Shown here in pieces: positions 51,025-60,283 of a stretch of DNA of 64,000 nucleotides (positions are counted from its first letter, which is position 1; each line of letters starts with the position of its first letter). The notes under the pieces are model-generated. The model made no database searches. It was given only the letters and a program-made list of their open reading frames with translations, and had not been told where the DNA came from. Source of the stretch: a virus; the IMG/VR virus record IMGVR_UViG_3300025030_000060, positions 32,555-96,554 of that record; one strand, written 5' to 3'. The position numbers were made by a program, and so were the translations under genes.

Positions 51025-51956
51025 TACAGGTCACCCGCAGAAAAGTTATCAATACTGCCTGTATTCTCCAGTATAATCCCAGGCGAACCTGAGGTAATTG
51101 TTGAATCAGTTATTGATATAACGGAGTTAGCCCAACTGGTGCCATCATAGGTGTCGATAGTGATAGACGAACCAACAATATTTGCGCGGATTTGCGTGAT
51201 ACCTAAGAAGTACCCCCCCTCACCATCATCACCGGTAACATCAGTGGTAGCCAGAGTGCTGGCTGTACCCGCGACTATTTTGTTCAATAGCAGCATCCAT
51301 GTATCATTACCTGCAAAATATGCGTAGCATTGGTACCTTGTGAATAACGTGTCGCTGCCCCGAAGAATTACGCCCGAGGGTAGAGATACTAAATCTACCT
51401 GAACAGACTGGTTTGGTGCAAATGTTTCGTTATAAACAGCAGCGTAAACCCCCGTGCCTTGACCAGCGGCTACATTGGTGGATATCAGTGGTGCAGCCGA
51501 AGGCGAAGCAGTCAGCCAATTACTACCAAGAGCGCCATCCGCTCGGTTAAAGCTGTCTGTTACGGAAACAGGTACACTAGGAACCGCGTTAGCACTTGCA
51601 CTCAAGGCACTCTCTCCAATTGCGTTAACAGCCGTAACACAAAAGTAGTATGTCGTACCATCTGTCAGCCCTGTTATGGCCGTACCTGATGTTGTACCTG
51701 TGATTTTGGTCGCGCCGTCCGACCCGTCTTTGGCTGTCGGAGCAGACCCCGCCATCCAATACACGTTATACGAGGTAGCCCCTGATACCGCACTCCATGA
51801 CGGCGTTATGCTGCCGGATGCGGTTGCAAGGGTCGGCGCAGAGGGGGCGGCGGGAACGGAAGCAACAGCCTTCATGGCCGCCATGAACAGCAACTGAGGC
51901 GACGCCCACGCAGGGGAAACTATAAGCAGGGATAGAACCAGTAATCGCCATATCAT
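51024..51956 (-). CDS. fibre-like protein with signal peptide, FnIII and lectin-like domains
   Basis: 310 aa from the ATG at 51956 (AGGAG upstream; ATGA overlap). Signal peptide ends AWA-SP. FnIII domain about 33-120 (APTLATASGSITPSWSAVSG ... TYYFCVTAVNAIGES). The rest is a beta-sandwich with DSFNRADGALGSNW, then YNETFAPNQSVQVD, like concanavalin/LamG-type carbohydrate-binding domains. Probably host-surface binding; acts with the GH-A enzyme next door. Confidence 0.65.
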   Translation of the reverse strand: MIWRLLVLSLLIVSPAWASPQLLFMAAMKAVASVPAAPSAPTLATASGSITPSWSAVSGATSYNVYWMAGSAPTAKDGSDGATKITGTTSGTAITGLTDGTTYYFCVTAVNAIGESALSASANAVPSVPVSVTDSFNRADGALGSNWLTASPSAAPLISTNVAAGQGTGVYAAVYNETFAPNQSVQVDLVSLPSGVILRGSDTLFTRYQCYAYFAGNDTWMLLLNKIVAGTASTLATTDVTGDDGEGGYFLGITQIRANIVGSSITIDTYDGTSWANSVISITDSTITSGSPGIILENTGSIDNFSAGDL

Positions 51957-54900
51957 CAGTAATTCTCCTTGATCGCCGCACAATCAGCGGTGTTGGCCCC
52001 AGTCCCCTTGCATGCGAACCACGACTTAGTTGTAAGCGTAGCGGGCGTTCCCGTCACCCATGTTGGAGTCAGCGTGGTGATCGTCACGGTTCCAGTCCCA
52101 GTCAAGCTGAAATCGAAATACCTCCCGGCCACTACGTTGGTGATGGTGATGGAGTTGGAAGCGACAGAAGCACCTGCATAAGCGGTAGTATCAAATGTGG
52201 CCGATGTCGTTTGAGGGAAAACCCCGCCGCTGATCGTGGGATTAGTGCCAAAGACTGCGGCACCCGTGCCCGTCTCATCAGTCAACGCAGCGGCGAGATT
52301 GGCACTGGAAGGCGTTGCAAGCGCAGTCGCCACTCCTGTGCCCATCCCGCTGATGCCTGTCGCTACGGGAAGCCCTGTGGCATTGGTGAGCGTGGCACTG
52401 GTGGGCGTGCCAAGAACCGGTGTTGTCAGGGTGATTCCTGCGAGCGTAAGCCCTGCCGATGCTCGTGTCATGTCTACAGCGGTAGTTCCGATGTAGACAG
52501 AGGGGAGACGCGCAGCAGCTATGGTACCGGTCGCTATGTTGGTGGCACTGGTTGTGTCTGTGGTCGCCGACGTGGCCAACCCCGACACTCTCACCGCAGG
52601 AACCGTGCCTGTCGCTATGGTTCCCAGAGTGGTGATTGCCGTCGAGCCCGCCCATGTGGAAAGCGCGGTGTTCTCGACGCTGTTAAGCCCAAGGCTGCTT
52701 TTAAATGCGGCATAGTCCGTTGCCCCGAGCAGAGCTTGGACGTTCACACTTGGGGTGATCCCAGCAAACGTGGTCAAGTCGGCGTCGTAGGCTTGGACCG
52801 TAGACCCGAGAGTAAGCCCGTCCAATTTGGTTTTATCGGCTGCGCTCATACTGCCATCCGCGATGGTTGTCGCAGCGGATATGCTGATAGCTGGAGCTGT
52901 GCCGCCTGATGACACAATGGGCGCGGTGCCCGTTACAGCGGTAACAGTCCCCCCTCCTGCCCCTGGCGCGGAGATGATACCATTGCTGATGGTGACACTG
53001 GTTCCGTCGACCTTCACGCCGCCGAGTACCGTAGTCGATGCCGTGGGGAGCGTGTATTCAGTCCCTGCTGGAGTCCAACAGCCCTCTACCGCCCCGTACT
53101 GGTCCACCCCTAATGGTGATTGCCCTGCGGGACAGTTGGACCCGTTCGCGTAAAGGGCGGTCGCCGTGGGTGCATTGTCGGTTGTGACCGCCAGTGTCCC
53201 GGAGGAGGGAAAGACTACGCTGGACATGTCGGCACCGGCCCCGCCTCGGCTTTTCGCCAAGGTGCCTGTCCACCCAATGGTATGCGTACTCGTGTCGGAT
53301 GATACCGTCACATTGGTATCATTGGCGAAGGTTTGGGTAGTAGCTATCAAGCCCCCGAGAGAGGTAATCCCGCTGCCGCCTGCGCCGGTTTGGTCTCCGG
53401 TACAGGTAAACGCCCCCGTGGTTTCGTTGTAGGAGCTGATCTTGTCGGTCCCCGAACAGGTGATGGACGCGGCAAGCGCAGCCCCCGCCGTGGCATCGTT
53501 TTCCAGGTAAAATTGGTTCGGAGTTGTACCGCTGGTAGGCTTTACGTTGGTGGCAATCCACTCTGGCATGTCGATTTTGTTCTTGAATACCACTTCCCCG
53601 CCCGACGTGGACATGTTGTAAAATGTTGGTTTGCCCGTCGTATAGTTTCTGAAGGTGGTGTCAGATACCCCGCCCGACTGAGCTACCCACGAGCGAGATC
53701 CGGCGCTGGTCGATGACAGAACATACCCATCCGCGCCGGGGTTCCCAAGGGCGGCTTCCCGCGCCGTTGCGTCTACAGCGTTGATGGTTATGTTGGCGGA
53801 ACCGTTAAACCCGACGCCGTTGATGGTGCGGGAAGTGGTGAGCGTAGCCGCACTACCGGTAGTGTTCTGGTTCAACGTCGGCACGTCTGCCGTTACCAGT
53901 GAGCGGAAAAGCGGAGCCCCCGCCGATCCGTTCGGCGCGGCAAGGAAGTAGTTCGCCACCTGTGAACCATACGGGGCAATGTAATCCGTACCGGCAGCCG
54001 CAGCGGATACCGTGCCGCTCCCGTTGGCCTTCATGACCCCCGAGACAGTGCCCGCTCCCCCACGGGCCGCCGCGAGAGTGCCTGTGGTCAAGTTAGTCGC
54101 ATTGGTTGTGTCCGTCGTCGCCGAAGTAGCGAGCCCCAGCGACGAGCGGAACGCGGCATAGTCCGTCGCCCCGAGCAACGCCTGGACGTTCGCGCTTGGT
54201 GTGATCCCCGCGTAGGTCGTCAAGTCGGCATCGTAGGCTTGAACCGTGGTGCCTATGGTGAGCCCCAGCAACGATTTGAATGTGGCATAGTCGGCGGCCC
54301 CCAGCAACGATGTCACATTGACCGATGGCGACAGTGCCGCCGCTGTTCCAAGGCTTGACGTGCTGGCCTTGAGGTTTAGAGCTGCCTGAGTCGCAGTGGA
54401 TACCGGCTTGTTGGCGTCGCTGGTATTATCCACGCTCCCAAGGCCGAGGGATGTCTTTGTGACCGCCGCCGCCGCGCCCGCAACGTCATAGGCCGTTGAT
54501 GCGGTGAATGCCGCCGTACCTAGGCCGGAGGTCGCAGCCTTAGCGTCAAGGGCGGCCTGTAGCCCCGTAACCGTAGATATGGCCTGCGCCCCGGTATGGT
54601 TGGTTCGACTGAAGGCGTCTGCCGCAATGCTTTGAGGGTCGTATGTAACCGCAACCATGTCGCCGCTGCCCGCCCCTGACAGCCCCGTGTTACCTCTCGG
54701 AATGGTGAAATCCAGAACCGCATCGCTGGATGTCCCGGAGTTCGTCACGATTACATCCGTCCCAGCCGCCCCCGTTGTTACAGTCCCCACAGCCACGGTC
54801 GCTGCTGTCGCAGATGACATCTGACCCTGGACATACTGCCTGATCTGGTCCATGCTGGCAGTGTACGCCACGCCCTTCCCGTCGGCCAGACCGCTCGAAG

Positions 54901-55027
54901 GCCGCCCCAAGGGCACCTTATCGGTGGACAACACAGTTCCCGGCACGAGCGGAGTGTGCGAGATGTCGGCAGCAATCAGCGCCGTGGGTATCAGCAACAG
55001 CGCAAGCCAAAAATATACCTTGTTCAT
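51956..55027 (-). CDS. tail fibre with signal peptide and internal repeats
   Basis: 1023 aa from the ATG at 55027 (GGGGG eight bases upstream). Signal peptide MNKVYFWLALLLIPTALIA-AD. The body has fibre repeats: VQAYDADLTTYAGITPS with VQALLGATDYAAF recurs at least twice more, plus LAKSRGGAGAD-type turns. The C-terminal part (TTSATFDTTAYAGASVASNS) may be the tip. A second receptor-binding system beside the 1131-aa fibre; signal peptide again unexpected. Confidence 0.75.
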   Translation of the reverse strand: MNKVYFWLALLLIPTALIAADISHTPLVPGTVLSTDKVPLGRPSSGLADGKGVAYTASMDQIRQYVQGQMSSATAATVAVGTVTTGAAGTDVIVTNSGTSSDAVLDFTIPRGNTGLSGAGSGDMVAVTYDPQSIAADAFSRTNHTGAQAISTVTGLQAALDAKAATSGLGTAAFTASTAYDVAGAAAAVTKTSLGLGSVDNTSDANKPVSTATQAALNLKASTSSLGTAAALSPSVNVTSLLGAADYATFKSLLGLTIGTTVQAYDADLTTYAGITPSANVQALLGATDYAAFRSSLGLATSATTDTTNATNLTTGTLAAARGGAGTVSGVMKANGSGTVSAAAAGTDYIAPYGSQVANYFLAAPNGSAGAPLFRSLVTADVPTLNQNTTGSAATLTTSRTINGVGFNGSANITINAVDATAREAALGNPGADGYVLSSTSAGSRSWVAQSGGVSDTTFRNYTTGKPTFYNMSTSGGEVVFKNKIDMPEWIATNVKPTSGTTPNQFYLENDATAGAALAASITCSGTDKISSYNETTGAFTCTGDQTGAGGSGITSLGGLIATTQTFANDTNVTVSSDTSTHTIGWTGTLAKSRGGAGADMSSVVFPSSGTLAVTTDNAPTATALYANGSNCPAGQSPLGVDQYGAVEGCWTPAGTEYTLPTASTTVLGGVKVDGTSVTISNGIISAPGAGGGTVTAVTGTAPIVSSGGTAPAISISAATTIADGSMSAADKTKLDGLTLGSTVQAYDADLTTFAGITPSVNVQALLGATDYAAFKSSLGLNSVENTALSTWAGSTAITTLGTIATGTVPAVRVSGLATSATTDTTSATNIATGTIAAARLPSVYIGTTAVDMTRASAGLTLAGITLTTPVLGTPTSATLTNATGLPVATGISGMGTGVATALATPSSANLAAALTDETGTGAAVFGTNPTISGGVFPQTTSATFDTTAYAGASVASNSITITNVVAGRYFDFSLTGTGTVTITTLTPTWVTGTPATLTTKSWFACKGTGANTADCAAIKENY

Positions 55028-55032
55028 CCGTT

Positions 55033-56121
55033 TTACCCCCAAATCATAGATTGACCATTGTCATAGTCGATAATCCCGCCGTCATCGTAAAAACCATCCC
55101 CTTCAAATTCCCAATCCACCTCAATCCTGCCGTCGAGCGGCTGGAACGCCACGCTGACTACTCCCGCTGGATCGCTTCCAAAGTTCCCGGAGATGGTGCC
55201 GCTGTAGTAGTCCACGGTGCCGACAATAGGGATGACAACATCATTAAGCTCATAGCTGCCACTGACCGCACCTTTGCCGTCGTCGGTCGCTACGACCCTT
55301 GCCCCTACCATGAGCCTGACCGTACCCGGATTGATCGGTCTAGGGCCATCCTCCTTCGTTGCAGAGTCAAAATTAAACAGACCATCGACCAAAGCAAGAA
55401 CGTAACGCCGCTCTGCCTGTGGAACACTGCCGAAAATGACGCGAGAAGGGCCTGGAAGATCAATCTCCTTACCAAAAAGGATGTTGGTCATGATGGAGAC
55501 CGGAGTGGTTGCGGCATAGAGCCTTTTGCCGTCCACAACGTCTGAGGCGTTTTGCATGGCGATGTTCTTGTTGTCCATCAGAGAGACCCGGACGTCAAAA
55601 CTTTCGCCGCCGATCTCGAAAGGGGCCAAGAAGGCATCATGCGAAGAGACGTAGGCATACCATGCGAGGGAAATCTTGTCGAGGGCCAGTTTGTCCCATG
55701 CCAGCAACACCAGATTGTAGTCTAGCGCGACGGGAAGTTGCTGAAGGTTGAAAATCTTGTTGCCGTTCCATACACGCCCGCGTGAGCCCTTCTGGTCCTG
55801 CGTGTTAACCAGCCCCGGCTTGCGGAAGTAGTAGACAACAGGGAAAAGCGGTGCATTGATGAAGGTCTGCGATGTCACGACCCCCTCTACCAGTGTCGTG
55901 CTGACCGTCTCCTTCGCCTTCTGACTGGAAAGGAAGTCTCGCATGAACTGTTCCGGGGTATCGGCGTCATGCCGGAAAATCTGTTTATTCACCGGTCGCT
56001 TGATGAAGTCACGCCAGCCTTGCGGCCCCTTGTCGGCGTACCCCGCGAAAGCCCCAGCGAGAAACGCTCCAAAGGCAAAGTCGACGCTTTGCAGTTCCGA
56101 TAGTTCGTTCAGTTCTGTCAC
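55033..56121 (-). CDS. tail or baseplate structural protein
   Basis: 362 aa. A mixed alpha/beta N-terminus (GWRDFIKRPVNKQIFRHDAD) and a beta-rich C-terminus (VGTVDYYSGTISGNFGSDPA) are typical of structural proteins that assemble on the tail or neck. It overlaps the next gene by 4 bases. No named family. Confidence 0.55.
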   Translation of the reverse strand: MTELNELSELQSVDFAFGAFLAGAFAGYADKGPQGWRDFIKRPVNKQIFRHDADTPEQFMRDFLSSQKAKETVSTTLVEGVVTSQTFINAPLFPVVYYFRKPGLVNTQDQKGSRGRVWNGNKIFNLQQLPVALDYNLVLLAWDKLALDKISLAWYAYVSSHDAFLAPFEIGGESFDVRVSLMDNKNIAMQNASDVVDGKRLYAATTPVSIMTNILFGKEIDLPGPSRVIFGSVPQAERRYVLALVDGLFNFDSATKEDGPRPINPGTVRLMVGARVVATDDGKGAVSGSYELNDVVIPIVGTVDYYSGTISGNFGSDPAGVVSVAFQPLDGRIEVDWEFEGDGFYDDGGIIDYDNGQSMIWG

Positions 56122-56597
56122 GGGGTCTCCCCTTCGATGCTTTTGAACGGGATGCAGTAGTGGCGCTCTTTGCCGCCTGGAATAGAGCCTATCAGGTCAC
56201 TCTTCACGACATAGACGCTCACCATTCTCCGGTCATCCTCGCCAATCATCTCTTCGTACTGGATGATGGACTGCTCCGGCACCGGCTCCAGATTTAGTAC
56301 CAGAACCAGCGGCTGATCGAGGTTGCCGTCAGGGCCGTCGCCCGCATTGGTGGCCGACTGGAAGAACGGGCCTTCCACGATCCGCATCGCCCGTGCTCCC
56401 ACGGGGTCCAGATAGGTGACGGCACGCTCCGAGGTCTCCATGGAGCCGACAACATCGGCGTTGCTGGCTACCGTTTCCGGGGCTGAGAAATCGGCCATGT
56501 AAAGCAGGCACTCAAAGCTATCCGGGTGATAGGTGATGGTGGCGTTTATGTCGGCGGTGAGGGCGTTGCCGGTAGCTCGATAGTCGCGGGGTATCAT
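56118..56597 (-). CDS. structural protein, unknown
   Basis: 159 aa, beta-rich and acidic. In a compact operon with the 362-aa and 397-aa genes (4-base overlaps on both sides), which suggests they act in one assembly step. No family recognised. Confidence 0.5.
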   Translation of the reverse strand: MIPRDYRATGNALTADINATITYHPDSFECLLYMADFSAPETVASNADVVGSMETSERAVTYLDPVGARAMRIVEGPFFQSATNAGDGPDGNLDQPLVLVLNLEPVPEQSIIQYEEMIGEDDRRMVSVYVVKSDLIGSIPGGKERHYCIPFKSIEGETP

Positions 56598-57787
56598 TTC
56601 AGCAAGCCCTCCTCCTTGGCAATTCGCATCAGCATGTCCTTATTCGCTCCGGTGTTCTTCGCCAGGGCTTCTATGGTTCCCTCCAGCGGGGTCCCGGTCA
56701 TAGCTAGCGTCTTCAGGGTCCCTGACCACTGCTTTTTCATGTCGGATTCCAGTTGACGACGAGCCGATATTTCCTTCTTCGCTATGGCCTCGGCGGCCTG
56801 CTTCTCTTGGATGATCTGTCTCATCGCGGCATCGTTCCTTTCCCGTAGCCCCGCTATAGCCTTCTTGGCCGCCGCGCTGTTCTGCTTCTCCTCGAAAGCA
56901 GCTTGTGCCTTCTTGAAAGCCTTGAACGCGGAGGTCATCTTCATCTTTTCCGACTGTGCCCGGAGCTTTTCGGCCTCATCGGCCTTAACGAACTTGCCCC
57001 GACCCTCTTCGAAGTTGGTCTTCTGTGCCTGTTTCTCCATCTCTGCGGCGATTCGTGTAAGCATCACCGGTCCCTGCATCGTCATGATCGTCTTCAGGGT
57101 ATGCTTGCAGCAGGCCCCCTTGAGCTTTGGGTTGCGGATTTTCGGGAATACCAGCTCTTCAGGCATCAGGTTAAAGCCGCCGATAGTGGCGAGGTAGCGG
57201 TACCAGTATTGATGCCGCCCACACGAGCAGTCGAAAGAGATGTTCCCCATGGCGGCCTTGATCGCCGCAGGGTAGTAGTTCTTGCCCTCCCCGCGCCTGA
57301 TCGCTGTGCCCCAGTCTTCGAGGCGAATCCTGACAACGTAATGCGAGGGTGCCCCTGGCGTTTCACCGCTTGATGCCGTCTGAAAGAACAGGGTGTTGCC
57401 TGCCACCTTGTAAAGGGCTGCGCTCCTGATCTTCTTTGACCGCGCCTTGTCTATCGCCAGAGAAGACCTTAACAAGTCGCCGACTTTCACCCCCCGGACG
57501 TTGGTGCCGAACTTGTCCTCGGCGGCGAAGAGCTTTTTCGCCATGGCATTCAACTCAGCGAGGGTGTACTCCACTTGGCCGGAAGAGCCGTACTGAAGCA
57601 CGAGGTTCTGCCTGCCGTTCTTAGTGAGGGATTTGCGGTCCCGGAGAAGCTCTTCGGTGAGGAACTTCTGAACGGGTTCCGTTTCGCGGGATTTGACAGT
57701 GCGGCTGTTCGCAGCCCGCCAGCGACGCTCGAATAAACGCAACTGACGGTCTTCTTCTGCCATTCGGGTAATCTGCTTTACGGGCAT
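56594..57787 (-). CDS. phage protein with SWIM-like zinc motif and coiled coil
   Basis: 397 aa. FDCSCGRHQYWYRYLATIGG (about 185-205) and later KLKGACCKH (about 225-235) give a CxC...CxH pattern, like a SWIM zinc finger. From about 250 on a long Lys/Glu/Ala coiled coil follows. This combination recurs in phage structural operons, but the exact role is unknown. DNA or neck binding is possible. Confidence 0.55.
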   Translation of the reverse strand: MPVKQITRMAEEDRQLRLFERRWRAANSRTVKSRETEPVQKFLTEELLRDRKSLTKNGRQNLVLQYGSSGQVEYTLAELNAMAKKLFAAEDKFGTNVRGVKVGDLLRSSLAIDKARSKKIRSAALYKVAGNTLFFQTASSGETPGAPSHYVVRIRLEDWGTAIRRGEGKNYYPAAIKAAMGNISFDCSCGRHQYWYRYLATIGGFNLMPEELVFPKIRNPKLKGACCKHTLKTIMTMQGPVMLTRIAAEMEKQAQKTNFEEGRGKFVKADEAEKLRAQSEKMKMTSAFKAFKKAQAAFEEKQNSAAAKKAIAGLRERNDAAMRQIIQEKQAAEAIAKKEISARRQLESDMKKQWSGTLKTLAMTGTPLEGTIEALAKNTGANKDMLMRIAKEEGLLK

Positions 57788-57788
57788 C

Positions 57789-58091
57789 CTATACTGTCCT
57801 CAGAAAGCAGCGGAGCAATGCACTTTGCTCACATGGGATGTGCGTCCGATAACGACCTTTAGAGTCAATAGTGTATGTGACTTTTGCCAAAGCCTCCGCA
57901 ATTTCACTGGGGAATTGTACTGTGCGCTCAAAGGCTTTTATCCTGAGTGTGACAAGAAGCATATCCTGAACGGAGTAGTATCTTTTTGCATCCACCTCAT
58001 TTTCGGGAGGGAGCCGAAGCCACCTGTAATAGTCAGGGTCAGTCACTGACTCAAGAAAGGAATCGGGTACCAGACGGGTGCCAGTATTCAT
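57789..58091 (-). CDS. neck or wedge protein candidate
   Basis: 100 aa from the ATG at 58091 (ATGA overlap with the upstream stop); longer starts run through the next gene. It contains YYRWLRLPPENEVDAKRYYS, a short mixed fold. In the same tight operon as the 104-aa gp53-like protein. Function by context only. Confidence 0.5.
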   Translation of the reverse strand: MNTGTRLVPDSFLESVTDPDYYRWLRLPPENEVDAKRYYSVQDMLLVTLRIKAFERTVQFPSEIAEALAKVTYTIDSKGRYRTHIPCEQSALLRCFLRTV

Positions 58092-58402
58092 GCGATATCT
58101 CCGGTGTAGTACTTGATCCTCTCCCTGATCCAGACGACAGGGGGGAGCTTTATCGTGCTGCCAGACTCCAATGCCTCGCGCATGTCGTCCAGCCCAGCGG
58201 CCACGAGGATGATCCACTTCGTCTCTACCGTCTGGTAGCGGCGGTATGCTATCAGTTCCGGCATCAGGATTTCATCGGGTTGTATCTCGTGAGGGAACCA
58301 GTCGTTATCCGCCGTCTGGCCGATGCGGATTTCCCGGTACAGGTCGGAACGAACAAGGTCATCGGGGATGTTATAGGGGGAGAGGCGGGAGATCGCGCTC
58401 AC
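58088..58402 (-). CDS. baseplate wedge candidate, gp53/LysM-like
   Basis: 104 aa from GTG at 58402 (GTGA overlap, AAGGAG upstream). The part LIAYRRYQTVETKWIILVAA, then GSTIKLPPVVWI, resembles gp53-type wedge proteins (YR-Y, W, hydrophobic, L-I-P). It supports the baseplate assembly set. The family match is loose. Confidence 0.5.
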   Translation of the reverse strand: MSAISRLSPYNIPDDLVRSDLYREIRIGQTADNDWFPHEIQPDEILMPELIAYRRYQTVETKWIILVAAGLDDMREALESGSTIKLPPVVWIRERIKYYTGDIA

Positions 58403-58896
58403 TTGGTCATCTCCTTGGGCTGGACGTCGTAGCCAATATACAGCGGGTGCCCTGGCTGCCCCCCTTTGGTGATTGTGAGGCAATGGAGCTTGAACCCGCG
58501 TTGATGAAGCATGCGGGCGACAAGCAGCCCCCGGTTCAGGTGCCCGCCGTGAGTGCCCCATCCACAGACAATCATGCCAGCCTGCTGTGCGGCCATCACA
58601 AGATAGGTGTCATTGTCCGGGCCGACAGGGTCATCCTGCGCCTTCATGACGCGGGGATCGGTAGCGCGGTAGGCGAAGATGTTGACCACTTCAAGCCCAC
58701 CGTACCCCATGGCACGGGCGCGACGTTCGCAGCGTTCCACGGTTGGATCGTTCACTGCCTCGTCGGCAGTAGACGGGTTGAGCATGCAGAAAAGCAGGCG
58801 GGGCTTGTCGTGGTCCCAGACTCTCCAGAGACGGTAGCGGTATTGCTTGCAGGGCGAGAACGTTGCGCCGGTAGTCTCGAAAAGCGGAATAGTCAT
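58399..58896 (-). CDS. DUF1643 family protein
   Basis: 165 aa, family length. MLNPSTADEAVNDPTVERCE and VVNIFAYRATDP are diagnostic for DUF1643, followed by the GWGTHGG turn. Found in many phages and islands; its biochemical role is not established, though the fold suggests nucleotide or sugar-nucleotide binding. It starts a transcript: TTGTCA and TTAAAG-like boxes lie upstream near 58920-58945. Confidence 0.8.
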   Translation of the reverse strand: MTIPLFETTGATFSPCKQYRYRLWRVWDHDKPRLLFCMLNPSTADEAVNDPTVERCERRARAMGYGGLEVVNIFAYRATDPRVMKAQDDPVGPDNDTYLVMAAQQAGMIVCGWGTHGGHLNRGLLVARMLHQRGFKLHCLTITKGGQPGHPLYIGYDVQPKEMTK

Positions 58897-58953
58897 AGGC
58901 CCCTCATGTTTGCGGGCACTTTAACGCTTTTATTTTTGCTTGACAAGACAATT

Positions 58954-59127
58954 TTAAGCTCTGCCAACGAGTCTTACTGTCACATCCCTATGACAGCCAG
59001 GGCACTCTAGCAGCTTTGAGCCGTGAACGAAGACTGCTACCCATACTGACGCGCAGAACGGGCACCACACTGTTCCGGTTTTCCATGGCATTGCCACGGC
59101 CACGCTTTCGGGTGCTCCGTAACTCAA
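58954..59127 (-). CDS. 57-aa zinc-ribbon protein with TTG start
   Basis: Open frame from TTG at 59127 (GGGAGG five bases upstream) to TAA at 58954. Two Cys pairs, WCPFC and ECPGC, 20 residues apart form a zinc ribbon. The ribosome binding site and packing support a real gene. It fills most of the space between the DUF1643 gene and the next gene. Confidence 0.6.
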   Translation of the reverse strand: MSYGAPESVAVAMPWKTGTVWCPFCASVWVAVFVHGSKLLECPGCHRDVTVRLVGRA

Positions 59128-59137
59128 TCTTGCCTCC

Positions 59138-59311
59138 CTATCCGGCCTTGGTCGCCGTTCGCTTGTCCCAAAGGGCCTTCAACCGCTTGTTCTCGTTGTC
59201 TACTCGGTCCAAACGGCGCTGCAACCTCACCAGAGGGTTGCGCTCTCCAAAGTAACAGCACCGGTCGAGGCATACGATGTTGATGGGGTGATCCTTCGAG
59301 CAAGTCGGCAT
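59138..59311 (-). CDS. small Cys-rich hypothetical protein
   Basis: 57 aa from the ATG at 59311. CSKDH near the N-terminus and CLDRCCYF give a possible zinc site; a basic coiled coil follows. Short accessory gene of unknown function. Confidence 0.5.
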   Translation of the reverse strand: MPTCSKDHPINIVCLDRCCYFGERNPLVRLQRRLDRVDNENKRLKALWDKRTATKAG

Positions 59312-59312
59312 A

Positions 59313-59627
59313 CTACCCCCTGTCGTCTTCTCCAAGATCGGGCGCGGGGGTCGGCTCGAATGCTATCTGTTCCAACTCCCAGTAAGCAGAACATCCCTCG
59401 TCGGCAGGCTCGTGAACCGCCTTGAAAAGATATGTGCCCTCTCCTTTCTCGAAAGCGGTGTATTCTGCGGGATCGGCTTCTTCCACCAGCATGGTTTCGA
59501 TCTCTTCGAGCACATTCGTAGTCGCGTGGCCGTCTACCCCGCAAATAAACGGGGGAGTGCCTACGCCTATATAGAATACCTCTACCAGCAGGTCTTTTCT
59601 GCGGCTCGGGAATTGGGTGTCCGTCAT
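59313..59627 (-). CDS. small hypothetical protein
   Basis: 104 aa, acidic, with a compact alpha/beta look (EEADPAEYTAFEKGEGTYLF). It overlaps its upstream neighbour by 4 bases. No family recognised. Confidence 0.5.
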   Translation of the reverse strand: MTDTQFPSRRKDLLVEVFYIGVGTPPFICGVDGHATTNVLEEIETMLVEEADPAEYTAFEKGEGTYLFKAVHEPADEGCSAYWELEQIAFEPTPAPDLGEDDRG

Positions 59628-60283
59628 GGCATTTCCTCCCTGATCTTCTCCAGTTCCTTCCCTTTCGACACGTTCATATCATGGATCAGCGCCCGCATCT
59701 TCAGCGCTGGGTTCGCTATGACGTGCGCCCGCTCGTCGGCCTGGAACATCACGTCAAGGAACCGCTCGGAAAGGGGTTCGTAGAGGGCTGCCACGACGCA
59801 CAGCAGGACGGCGCGAAAGCCCCCGTTGAACCGTTTCCAATCCACCTTGTAGACGCTCCGGCCCTTGTCGTCATTCTGCCGGTCGACCATGCCGCCCTCG
59901 CTGACGGCGTTAATGTTGAATTGAGCGCAGTCGGAATGGAACACTATGTTGCCGGTGTCGGCAAGCGCAAAGAACCAGTCGAGCGCGTCGAAATAGTTGG
60001 ACCGCCTGGAGCCCTCGTGATCGTCGTTCAGATCCTCAAGGAGGTACTGTGTTGCGTACTGAGATATGTAGTCCGTCTTTTCCTCGACAAGGACGATGTA
60101 CCCGTCTGCTTTTCTCTCTTCGATCTCCTTAATCAGGGGGGCCTTCCATTTGCCAAAGATCCCGGTCGCTTCGATCTGCTGGACCATCCCGATTACCAGT
60201 GTCTCTCCGTTATAGACAGCATGCGCCCGGAACTTCTTGAGGGAGGCGAGGCAGACCACGAAAATCTTGACGTTCTTGCTCAT
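59624..60283 (-). CDS. hypothetical accessory protein
   Basis: 219 aa. N-terminal strand-rich part (KIFVVCLASLKKFRAHAVYN) followed by helices; ERKADGYIVLVEEKTDYISQ and later VDWKRFNGGFRAVLLCVVAA. The YIVLVEEKTD stretch could be a nucleotide-binding strand, but no motif is complete. Function unknown. Confidence 0.5.
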   Translation of the reverse strand: MSKNVKIFVVCLASLKKFRAHAVYNGETLVIGMVQQIEATGIFGKWKAPLIKEIEERKADGYIVLVEEKTDYISQYATQYLLEDLNDDHEGSRRSNYFDALDWFFALADTGNIVFHSDCAQFNINAVSEGGMVDRQNDDKGRSVYKVDWKRFNGGFRAVLLCVVAALYEPLSERFLDVMFQADERAHVIANPALKMRALIHDMNVSKGKELEKIREEMP

